DNA of 64,000 nt from Nocardioides marmotae (GTDB taxonomy: Bacteria; Actinomycetota; Actinomycetes; Propionibacteriales; Nocardioidaceae). Where the stretch lies: contig NZ_CP053660.1 of NCBI RefSeq assembly GCF_013177455.1, positions 3,410,001 to 3,474,000 on the forward strand, written 5' to 3'. A program made the translations under genes and the position numbers. The notes beneath the pieces were generated by a model. It saw nothing but the letters and a program-made list of their open reading frames with translations. It made no database searches and was not told the DNA's origin. Positions within the stretch are counted from its first letter, which is position 1. Each line of letters opens with the position of its first letter. Shown piece by piece: positions 51,180-58,623 of this stretch.

Positions 51180-51743
51180 ATGAAGACGAACACCACGAGA
51201 CTCATGTCGAGCACAGCAGCACGAGCCACAGCGGCGGCACTCCTGGGCGGGGTGCTGGCGCTCACGACGGCGGCACCGGTCGGTGCCGCCGTCGGCGTCG
51301 TCCGGGACCCCGCCGGCGACGGCCGCACGTCCTTCCCCGGCGGGGACGTCACCAAGATCCGGGTCAAGCACGGCCCGCAGGCGTTGCGGCTCATCGTGTC
51401 GCACGCCGAGGACAGCGGGCTGGCCGACGTCTACCGGTTCAACGTCGACACCGACCCGGGGTCGGCGGGCCCGGAGTACGCCATCGGCGCCGGCATCGAG
51501 ATCGAGCAGTGGAGCGTCGTGCGCGCGAAGGGCTGGAAGGGCATGACCGGGGGCGCGCTCTGCACGGGCGACACCGCGATCGACTGGGACGGCGAGAAGA
51601 TGCGCCTCGTCGTGCCCCGCGACTGCCTGGGCTCCCCGGAGCGCGTGCGGGTCAACCTGGTCACGGCCAACGACTACCCGGGCACGCCGGTGGACCACGC
51701 TCCGGGCAAGAAGACGTTCGGCGCCTGGGTGACGACCGGCTGA
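51180..51743 (+). CDS. Small secreted protein of unknown function
   Basis: A 187-residue protein with a Sec signal peptide cleaved near APVGA (about residue 36). The mature part is beta-rich: VRDPAGDGRTSFPGGDVTKI, ALRLIVSHAEDSG, FNVDTDPGSAGPEYAIG and a pair of cysteines (GGALCTGDTAIDW and VPRDCLGS) likely disulphide-linked. The pattern, a DxxGD start with periodic strands, resembles extracellular beta-sandwich proteins; the family is not recognised. The ATG lies 77 bases after the carboxylase gene. No anchor. Confidence 0.75.
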   Translation: MKTNTTRLMSSTAARATAAALLGGVLALTTAAPVGAAVGVVRDPAGDGRTSFPGGDVTKIRVKHGPQALRLIVSHAEDSGLADVYRFNVDTDPGSAGPEYAIGAGIEIEQWSVVRAKGWKGMTGGALCTGDTAIDWDGEKMRLVVPRDCLGSPERVRVNLVTANDYPGTPVDHAPGKKTFGAWVTTG

Positions 51744-51814
51744 CCGCTCCGCCCCGCCCTGCGCCCGCCGGCGACCGGGCGGGGCCCCCGGCCCGTCGTC
51801 GTACGTCGCGTGGC

Positions 51815-51820
51815 TAGCGT
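51815..51820 (+). promoter_or_regulatory. Putative -10 of the PH/TPM-like operon (leaderless)
   Basis: tagcgt ends six bases before the GTG at 51827. The preceding 70 bases contain no other start signal. Confidence 0.45.
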
Positions 51821-51826
51821 GGCGGG

Positions 51827-52342
51827 GTGAGCGAGACACCCGCCCCGACCGCGCCGGCGACGGCCCTGCTGCGGGCGCCGCTGCACCGGGTGAGCCCGCG
51901 CGCGCGGCTGATGTGGCGGGTGACCGCGCTCGTCGAGGGCGCGGTCACGATCGGCGTGGCGCTCCTCGTCGACCTCGCCGTCGACTCCTTCGACCTGCCC
52001 GGGTGGGCCGTGGCCCTCGCGGCGGTCGCGGTCGTGGCCTGGGCGGTGGTCGTGCCGCAGTGGCGCTACGCCGTGCACCGCTGGGAGGTCACCGACACCG
52101 CGGTCCACACCCAGAGCGGCTGGTGGGCGCGCGAGCAGCGGATCGCCCCGCTCTCCCGCATCCAGACCGTCGACCGGGCCGAGGGGGCCGTCGCACGGCT
52201 CTTCGGCCTCGCCACCGTCACCGTGACCACCGCCTCGGCGGCCGGCGCCCTGGAGATCGACGGGCTCGACCTCGCGCGAGCGCAGGACCTCGTCGCCGAG
52301 CTCACCCTCATGGCCGACGCGGTCGAGGGCGACGCCACGTGA
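51827..52342 (+). CDS. YdbS-like membrane protein with bPH2 domain
   Basis: A 171-residue protein: two adjacent membrane helices (about 34-56 and 60-80) and a bPH2 domain reading YAVHRWEVTDTAVHTQSGWW, REQRIAPLSRIQTVDRAEGA and TVTVTTASAAGALEIDGLD. YdbS and YdbT proteins occur as pairs; in Bacillus they have been linked to protection against peptide antibiotics, though mechanism is unsettled. Here it starts a five-gene coupled unit and overlaps the YdbT-like gene by GTGA. Confidence 0.88.
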   Translation: MSETPAPTAPATALLRAPLHRVSPRARLMWRVTALVEGAVTIGVALLVDLAVDSFDLPGWAVALAAVAVVAWAVVVPQWRYAVHRWEVTDTAVHTQSGWWAREQRIAPLSRIQTVDRAEGAVARLFGLATVTVTTASAAGALEIDGLDLARAQDLVAELTLMADAVEGDAT

Positions 52343-53991
52343 GCGGGGGCGACCCCGACCCGGACCTCCCGCAGGACACCCCGGTCCCCCAGGACATCTC
52401 GGTCCCGCCCGGCCCCGACCAGCCCCAGGACCAGCCCCAGGAGCCGCCCCAGGAGCAGGTCCGGCAGGTGCCGGAGGAGCTCCCGGACGCACCCGACGAC
52501 TGGCAGCGCCTGGACCCGCGGATGCTGCTGGTCCACCCGGTGCGGGAGACCGTGCGGTTCCTGCCGGTGCTGCTCGGCCTGCTGGTCGCCGGCACGGCCT
52601 CGGGGATCCGCGGCTGGCAGCTGCTCGGCGTCCTGGTGCCGGTCGTGGTCGGCCTGCTGCGCTACCTGACGACGAGCTACCGGGTCACCGGCGGCCGGGT
52701 CGAGCTGCGCCGCGGCCTGCTCGAGCGGCACGTGCTCTCCACCCCGATCGACCGGGTCCGCACCGTCGACCTGACCGCGCCGCCGGTCCACCGGCTGCTC
52801 GGGCTGGTGACGATCCGCGTCGGCACCGGCACCGCCTCGACCAGCGAGGACGAGCAGCTCGACCTCGACGGCCTCCCGGTGGAGCGGGCGCGGCGGCTGC
52901 GCGAGGAGCTGCTGCGCGCCTCACCCGCGGCCGGAGCCGCAGGCGCCGGGGCCGTCGCGGAAGCCTTCGGACCAGGCGCCCACCTCGCTCCTCCCCCGCC
53001 GGTGCTCACCTTCGACCCGGCCTGGGCCCGGTTCGCGCCGCTGACCTCGACCGGTGTGGTCATCACCGCGGGTCTCCTCGGCGCCGGCGCGCAGCTGGTC
53101 GACGCGCTCGGCGGGCTGCGCCGGCTCGACGCCTCGTCCTGGGCCGACCGGGTGGCCGGCCTGTCGGTCGTGGTCGCGGGGGTCGCCGGCGTGCTCGTGC
53201 TGGCGCTGGCGACCTCGGTGCTCGCCGTGGGCGGCTACCTCGTCGCGAACTGGGGCTTCACCCTCGGCCACCGCGACGGCGCCTGGCACCTGCGCCGCGG
53301 GCTGCTCACCACCCGCGAGACCAGCCTCGACGACGCCCGCCTCGCCGGCGTCACGCTCGGCGAGCCGCTCGGGCTCCGGGCGACCGGGGGCGGCCGGCTC
53401 GCGGCGATCGTCACCGGGCTCGGCGAGGGCCAGGAGTCCTCCTCGGTGCTCGTGCCCCCGGCCCCGCGCCCCGTCGTCGAGGCGACCGCGCGGGCGGTGC
53501 TCGGCGCCGCCGGGCCCGTCGACGTACCCCTGCGCCGGCACGGGCCCGCCGCCACCCGCCGCCGCTGGACCCGGGCGCTCGGGCCCGCGCTGGTGCTGAG
53601 CGCGGCGTGCCTGGCCCTCCTGCCGCGGTCGCCGTGGTGGGCGCTGCCGGCGGTCCTCGCGCCGCTGGCCGCGGCCGCCCTCGCCGCGGACCGCGCCGGG
53701 TCGCTGGGCCACGCCCTGAGCGAGGGGTACGTCGTCAGCCGCTCCGGCAGCCTCTACCGCCGCCGCGACGTGCTCGCCGTGGCGGCGATCATCGGCTGGA
53801 ACGTCCGCGCCACGTGGTTCCAGCGCCGCGCCGGCCTGGTCACCCTCGTCGCCACGACCGCGGGCGGGCGGCAGTCGGTGACGATCCTCGACGCCCCCGC
53901 GGCCGATGCCGTCGCGCTGGCGCTCGAGGCGACCCCGGACCTGGTCGGCCCCTTCCTCTACGATCGCCCGGCGACCGGGAGGAGCGCCTAG
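52339..53991 (+). CDS. YdbT-like membrane protein with three bPH2 domains
   Basis: A 550-residue protein. A Pro/Gln-rich cytoplasmic arm (about 1-55) precedes three repeats of paired helices plus bPH2 domain: YRVTGGRVELRRGLLERHVL and IDRVRTVDLTAPPVHRL; FTLGHRDGAWHLRRGLLTTR; YVVSRSGSLYRRRDVLAVAA with ATWFQRRAGLVTLVATTAGG. Size and domain count match YdbT. It overlaps both neighbours (GTGA before; TAGTG after). It probably forms a membrane complex with the YdbS-like partner and the three proteins that follow. Confidence 0.88.
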   Translation: MSGGDPDPDLPQDTPVPQDISVPPGPDQPQDQPQEPPQEQVRQVPEELPDAPDDWQRLDPRMLLVHPVRETVRFLPVLLGLLVAGTASGIRGWQLLGVLVPVVVGLLRYLTTSYRVTGGRVELRRGLLERHVLSTPIDRVRTVDLTAPPVHRLLGLVTIRVGTGTASTSEDEQLDLDGLPVERARRLREELLRASPAAGAAGAGAVAEAFGPGAHLAPPPPVLTFDPAWARFAPLTSTGVVITAGLLGAGAQLVDALGGLRRLDASSWADRVAGLSVVVAGVAGVLVLALATSVLAVGGYLVANWGFTLGHRDGAWHLRRGLLTTRETSLDDARLAGVTLGEPLGLRATGGGRLAAIVTGLGEGQESSSVLVPPAPRPVVEATARAVLGAAGPVDVPLRRHGPAATRRRWTRALGPALVLSAACLALLPRSPWWALPAVLAPLAAAALAADRAGSLGHALSEGYVVSRSGSLYRRRDVLAVAAIIGWNVRATWFQRRAGLVTLVATTAGGRQSVTILDAPAADAVALALEATPDLVGPFLYDRPATGRSA

Positions 53992-55256
53992 TGGCCGACG
54001 TCGACGCCATCGTCGAGGACCTGACCAGCAGCGGGGTGCACCTGGGGCCCGGGACGGAGTCGTGGCTGAGCCCCGACCAGCTCGCGGCCTTCCAGCAGGC
54101 CGTCCGCGAGGCCGACCTGCCCGTCCACCTGGTGCTGGTCCAGCCCCCCGACGACAGCGGCATCACCTGGGGCGACGACCTGCTCGTGCGCGTCCACGAC
54201 GCGGGCGGCCCCGACGGGGTCTACCTGGGCGTCAACAACGTGTGGACCTTCATCGACAAGGACCAGGCCGCCTTCTCACCGACGCTCCCCGACGGCTCGC
54301 AGCTGAACCTGGCGATGCAGCAGTGGGGCGCCGTGCGCGGCAACACCGACGTGGTCAACGACGCCGAGACACTGCTGTCCTCCGGCGGCCCCGACGGGAC
54401 CGCCCTCGAGCTCGGCGACGGCATCCTGGTGCTCGCCGAGCACCTGAGCGCCGGCAGCCTCCCCGCTGCCGCGAGCGCCGCCCTCCGGGCCGCGAGCGCG
54501 CGCCGCGAGCGCGAGGACGGGTCGACCTCCGGCTCGACCGGCACCCCGGCGTACGACGACGGGAGCTCCGGCGACGCCGCGATCGGCTTCGTCGCGGTGG
54601 TGCTCGTCGTGGTCGGCGTCGTGCTCGGCGTCCGCAGGCTCGCCCGGCGCACGCGACCCGGCAGCAAGGCCGCCCAGACCTTCGCGCTGCCCGACTCCGT
54701 GCTCGACCGGGTCCGCCAGGCCGGCGACGCCGAGCTGGCCCGCCGGGCCCGCTCCGACGTGCTCGCGCTCGGTGAGCGGATCGACGCCGCCGACCTGGCC
54801 GGGTCCGGGGACGCCGCCTGGGCGGCCGCACTGGACCACTACGAGGCCGCCGGGCGGGTGCTGCCGAACGACCCCACCGCCGCCGTCGACCCGCTCGACG
54901 CGGTCGGCGCCGTCGTGCTCGCCCGCCGCGGCGAGGAGGCGCTGGCGGCCGCGCGCAAGGGCCGGGCCTTCGAGCCGTCCACCCCGTGCTTCCTCAACCC
55001 CCTGCACGGCCGCGCCGCCCGCGACCACGCCCTCGAGCACGCCGGCCGGCGGGTGCAGGCGCCCATCTGCGCGACGTGCCGCCGCGACCTCCAGGCCGGG
55101 CGCCGGCCCGACATCCTCGACGTGGTCGTGCGCGGCCGGCCCGAGCACTACTTCGAGACCGACCGCGAGCCCTGGGCCTCGACCGGGTTCGGCGCCCTCG
55201 AGCCCGACCTCGTCCGCCGCCTGCACCGGGGCGGGCGACAGGGCGGGCGACGGTGA
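53991..55256 (+). CDS. Membrane protein: TPM-like N-domain, helix, Cys-motif C-domain (paralogue 1)
   Basis: A 421-residue protein. Residues 1-150 form an alpha/beta domain with LVEDLTSSGVHLGPG-like helices, DLPVHLVLVQPPDDSG and GVYLGVNNVWTFID, reminiscent of the TPM fold. A low-complexity Ser/Thr/Gly spacer leads to one membrane helix (197-215). The C-terminal domain has a helical part and then CFLNPLHG (C333), CATC (C360 and C363) and WASTGFGALEPDL, a likely zinc-binding site. The next protein has the same C-domain and the third the same N-domain. No signal peptide, so topology is ambiguous. Function unknown. Confidence 0.75.
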   Translation: MADVDAIVEDLTSSGVHLGPGTESWLSPDQLAAFQQAVREADLPVHLVLVQPPDDSGITWGDDLLVRVHDAGGPDGVYLGVNNVWTFIDKDQAAFSPTLPDGSQLNLAMQQWGAVRGNTDVVNDAETLLSSGGPDGTALELGDGILVLAEHLSAGSLPAAASAALRAASARREREDGSTSGSTGTPAYDDGSSGDAAIGFVAVVLVVVGVVLGVRRLARRTRPGSKAAQTFALPDSVLDRVRQAGDAELARRARSDVLALGERIDAADLAGSGDAAWAAALDHYEAAGRVLPNDPTAAVDPLDAVGAVVLARRGEEALAAARKGRAFEPSTPCFLNPLHGRAARDHALEHAGRRVQAPICATCRRDLQAGRRPDILDVVVRGRPEHYFETDREPWASTGFGALEPDLVRRLHRGGRQGGRR

Positions 55257-56506
55257 GCGCCGACGGCGCTCCGGACATCTCCGGGCCCGACGGGCTCGAC
55301 CGGCTCGACGAGCTCGCCGCGTCCCTGGCCGACGACCCGGTCGTGGTCCACCCGCTCTTCGGCAACGGCCGCAGCGAGGACGTCGACGCCGCGCTCACCG
55401 CGGTGGTGGAGGACCTGCCCTTCCCGGCGTACGTCGTCCTCGCGCCCGGCCCCGACGGGCTCGCCACCACCGACCCGGCGCGCGACCTGGCCGGGCGCCT
55501 CCACGAGCGGATCGGCGGCGACGCGGTCCTGGTCGTGCAGACCGACCCGAAGAGCTACGGGTTGACGCTCGCCTCCTTCGGCGACGTGCCCGACCAGATC
55601 GCGATCTACGAGGTCGACCGCGACCTGTTCCCCAACGGCGCGATGCACGAGGACCTGCACCCCGCCGGGATCGCGGCGCGCAACCTGGAGATCCTCGGCG
55701 CGGCCGACCGTGGCGAGGAGGTCACCCGCGAGCAGCTCGACGCCGTCACCTCCCAGGCCGTCTTCCGCCGGCCCGAGAAGTGGGACCCGCTCCAGGACCC
55801 GCCCACCGCCGAGTCCATCGCGATCTGGACCACCTTCGCCTTCGTGGCCGTCACCGGCGCCGCCTACCTCGCGCTGCGCAGCGCCCTCGCGTGGCGCGCC
55901 ACCGCCCCCGGCGCGCTGCCCCGCCCGGCCCGCTCCGGCCGGGTCGACCGCGCCGCCGCCGCCGGGCTCGGCACCCCCGCCGAGGTCCGCGCCGCCGTCG
56001 AGCGCGAGCTGGAGTCCCTCGCCCGGCTGCTCGCCCGGGCGACCGGCTCCGGCTCGGGACCCGTCGACCTCGAGCGCCGGACCCTCGTCGACGGGTCGTA
56101 CGACACCGCGCGGTCGCTGCTGGAGCGCACCGGCTCCGCCGCGGCCGACCTCGACGACCTGGTCGGCGCGCTGGTGCTCGTCCGCACGGCCACCCGTGCC
56201 GTGGGGGCCACCCGCGCGGCGGCCAAGCGGCCGGCGTACCGCGCCTGCTTCTTCGACCCCCGCCACGGGGAGGGCGTCCACCGCCGCACCGTGCCGGTCG
56301 GCGACCGCGACCTGACCGTGCCGGCGTGCCGCCCGTGCAGCCACACGACCGGGCGGGGGCTCGCGCCGATGACCGTGCCCAGCGGGCTGCTGGGCCGGGA
56401 GCGGCCGTGGTACGAGCTGGACACCGTGTGGGCGCGCACCGGGTACGGCGCGTTCGTCGAGGACCTGTGGCGCCACGTCGCCCGCGAGCTCGGGAGCGTG
56501 CGGTGA
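55253..56506 (+). CDS. Membrane protein: TPM-like N-domain, helix, Cys-motif C-domain (paralogue 2)
   Basis: A 417-residue paralogue of the preceding protein. The N-domain includes LPFPAYVVLAPGPDGLATTD and VLVVQTDPKSYGLTLASFG; one helix lies at about 190-210. The C-domain carries CFFDPRHGEGVHRRT (C332), CRPC (C359 and C362) and WARTGYGAFVEDLW, matching paralogue 1 in order and spacing (26-27 residues between cysteines). GTG overlaps the previous stop and the stop overlaps the next GTG. No enzymatic motif is evident; the CxxC with HG suggests a structural metal. Confidence 0.75.
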   Translation: MSADGAPDISGPDGLDRLDELAASLADDPVVVHPLFGNGRSEDVDAALTAVVEDLPFPAYVVLAPGPDGLATTDPARDLAGRLHERIGGDAVLVVQTDPKSYGLTLASFGDVPDQIAIYEVDRDLFPNGAMHEDLHPAGIAARNLEILGAADRGEEVTREQLDAVTSQAVFRRPEKWDPLQDPPTAESIAIWTTFAFVAVTGAAYLALRSALAWRATAPGALPRPARSGRVDRAAAAGLGTPAEVRAAVERELESLARLLARATGSGSGPVDLERRTLVDGSYDTARSLLERTGSAAADLDDLVGALVLVRTATRAVGATRAAAKRPAYRACFFDPRHGEGVHRRTVPVGDRDLTVPACRPCSHTTGRGLAPMTVPSGLLGRERPWYELDTVWARTGYGAFVEDLWRHVARELGSVR

Positions 56507-57162
56507 CGGCGCGCGAGCGGCTGGTCTGCGCGGTCGCCGCGCTCGCCATCGGCGGCGGCGCCGCGGCGTGGGCGGGCGACCGGGCCGCCGACACCGGCGC
56601 CCCGGCCCCGGCCGGCGAGCGGGTGCTCGAGGCCGTCGAGGGGCTGCGCGAGGACCACGTGCACGTCAGCGACGACGCCCGCGCGATGCTCGGTGAGGAG
56701 GACGAGCAGCGCATCGCCGACCTCATCGCCGAGCGGGACCTCCCGGTCCACGTCGTGGTCTGGCAGGACAGCTGGTTCGCCGGGCACGACCACTACATCC
56801 AGGCCCTCGACCAGATCGTCGCGCGGCTCGACGAGCCCGCGCTGGTGGTGCTGTGGCAGGGCTCGGACCACAGCTACGCGACCACGACCACCGGCTGGAC
56901 CGTCGACCGGTACTCCCCGGACTGGGGCGCCGCGACCGAGGAGCCGTCCTACCTCGGGGACGCGGCGCTGCGCCTGCCGGAGTGGCTCGAGGCCCTCCCC
57001 GAGGACCCGCTGACCCGACTCGAGTCCGACTCCGGCGGCAGCACCGGCACGGGTATCGCTGCCGGCGTCGCGCTCGGGCTGCCGGCGGTGCTGGGGGCGT
57101 GGGTGCTGATCGGCATGGTGCGCGCGCTCAGCGGCCGCCGCTTCCGCAACCGCCCGGCCTGA
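56503..57162 (+). CDS. Membrane protein with the same N-domain, no Cys domain (paralogue 3)
   Basis: A 219-residue short paralogue. It begins with a signal-like hydrophobic segment (8-24), then the alpha/beta domain with RDLPVHVVVWQDSWFAG and ALVVLWQGSDHSYATTTTGW, and ends with a membrane helix (183-206) and a basic tail. The phrase DLPVHVVVWQ aligns with DLPVHLVLVQ of paralogue 1. The clear signal peptide implies that the shared domain is extracytoplasmic, at least here. Last gene of the operon. No catalytic residues recognised. Confidence 0.72.
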   Translation: MTARERLVCAVAALAIGGGAAAWAGDRAADTGAPAPAGERVLEAVEGLREDHVHVSDDARAMLGEEDEQRIADLIAERDLPVHVVVWQDSWFAGHDHYIQALDQIVARLDEPALVVLWQGSDHSYATTTTGWTVDRYSPDWGAATEEPSYLGDAALRLPEWLEALPEDPLTRLESDSGGSTGTGIAAGVALGLPAVLGAWVLIGMVRALSGRRFRNRPA

Positions 57163-57204
57163 CAGATCACCTGGGGCCCCGCGGGGGTGGTCGGTGGGAG
57201 CGAC

Positions 57205-58503
57205 TCATCTCCGGACCTCGCACCGCGGGGCCACCTCCGCGTGCAGGCAGCGGTCCCGGCCGGGACCACCGTCGACGCGGTCGCGTCCCGGCCCGCCGTC
57301 GAGCAGGTCGGCTGAGAGCCCGCCCTCGACGTCGTCGGCGCCCCGGCCGAGCCGGGCCACCACCGGGTGCTCCGCGACGGGGGCCCTCACCGTGTCCGGG
57401 CCGGGCGTGCCGCGCACGGTCCAGCGGGCGTCGCCGGAGACGAACAGGCTCTCGATCCCGACCACACCGCCCGACCACGCCGGGCGGTGCCGGGGCCGGA
57501 CCACGCCCCGGCCCAGGTCCACCAGCACTCCCCGGCCGCTCAGCGCCGGTGTGGAGCCCAGCGAGAGGTGGTCCGGCCCGCCGTCGCCGTGGACCACCGC
57601 GCCGGGGCTCGCTCCGACGATGGCGTCGAGGTAGTCGCCCCCGGGCCCGCCGTGCAGCCGGACCCCCGTGCCCCCGCCGCCCCCGGAGTCGCGTCCCGGG
57701 CCGAGGAAGACCCGATCGGCGCCGACGGTGGTCCACACCCGGTCGTCACCGGTGCCGGTGCGCACGACGTCGGGCGCGGTCGAGCTGTGCAGCTTGTCGG
57801 TCACGACCTCGTCGTCGCCGGCGCCGGTGCTGATCCGGTCCCCGCCGCCCAGCGCGTGGATCCGGTCGCGCCCCGGGGACCCGAGGACCGTGTCGGCGTG
57901 CTGGGAGGCGATCACGACCGGCGACCCGATCAGCACCAGCGTGTCGTGACCCTCCCCGGTCGCGGTGCCCTGCACGCCGTCGCCGAGGTCGAGGTGGACC
58001 CCCCGCGGGGCCGAGCGCCAGCTCAGCTGGTCGCGGTCCGGCCGCCCCCGGGGGTCGTAGCCGCCGTCGAGGTGGTCGTCGCCCGGCCCGCCGACCAGCA
58101 CGTCCCCGGCCAGGTCCACGTCGGGGTCGGTGTCCTCGCGCTCGCCGAAGAGGCGGTCGGCGCCGGGGCCGCCCTCGAGCACGTCGGCGCGGTCGCCGCC
58201 GCACACCACGTCGTCGCCCGCGCCGGCCTCGACCCGGTCAGCCCCGCCCAGCGCCGCGATCACGTCGTCGCCGTCGGTGCCGACGAGGGTCTCCCCGTCC
58301 TCCGTGCCGACGATGGTCGCGACCAGCCCGTCGCAGGTGACCGGGGGCGGGTCGGGCTCGCCCGCGGCGCCCGCCGGGCCCGGCGGGGCGGTGAGCAGCA
58401 GGCCGGTGGCCAACCCGATGACCAGCCCGGGGGCCAGGGCGCCGAGGAGGGTCCGGGCAGCGCGGCGGGAGGTCGTGGGAGGAGCGGTCCGGGAAGCAGT
58501 CAC
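57205..58503 (-). CDS. Secreted RTX/hemolysin-type calcium-binding repeat protein
   Basis: A 432-residue exported protein. The signal peptide has RR at 14-15 and a hydrophobic core to about residue 47 (GPAGAAG). The mature chain is dominated by GGxGxDxUx-type nonapeptides: LVGTDGDDVIAALGGADRVE, AGAGDDVVCGGDRADVLEGG, LVGGPGDDHLDGGYD, and again VEGGLSADLLDGGPGRDRVD near the end. These fold into a calcium-filled parallel beta-roll. Two cysteines near the C-terminus could close it. No enzymatic domain is seen, so it is a surface or matrix protein rather than a proven toxin. Convergent with the PH/TPM-like operon and divergent from pyc. Confidence 0.85.
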   Translation of the reverse strand: MTASRTAPPTTSRRAARTLLGALAPGLVIGLATGLLLTAPPGPAGAAGEPDPPPVTCDGLVATIVGTEDGETLVGTDGDDVIAALGGADRVEAGAGDDVVCGGDRADVLEGGPGADRLFGEREDTDPDVDLAGDVLVGGPGDDHLDGGYDPRGRPDRDQLSWRSAPRGVHLDLGDGVQGTATGEGHDTLVLIGSPVVIASQHADTVLGSPGRDRIHALGGGDRISTGAGDDEVVTDKLHSSTAPDVVRTGTGDDRVWTTVGADRVFLGPGRDSGGGGGTGVRLHGGPGGDYLDAIVGASPGAVVHGDGGPDHLSLGSTPALSGRGVLVDLGRGVVRPRHRPAWSGGVVGIESLFVSGDARWTVRGTPGPDTVRAPVAEHPVVARLGRGADDVEGGLSADLLDGGPGRDRVDGGPGRDRCLHAEVAPRCEVRR

Positions 58504-58610
58504 ATGAGGTGGGACGCAGGCGAGCGGCGGGCGGTTCGCGGGCGGTCCGCCGCACCGATGGGCGCGTCTCGCGGATGGCGCCCGTCACAGCGGCGCCCAG
58601 CGAGGCGCTC

Positions 58611-58616
58611 TAGCCT
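58611..58616 (+). promoter_or_regulatory. Putative -10 of the leaderless pyc promoter
   Basis: tagcct ends seven bases before the ATG at 58624; no Shine-Dalgarno is visible between. Confidence 0.45.
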
Positions 58617-58623
58617 GGGCGCC

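Noticed and set aside
53991..57162. Calling the trio TPM-domain phosphatases
   Set aside because: The N-domains only recall the TPM fold; I could not identify the acidic metal site, so no enzymatic claim is made.
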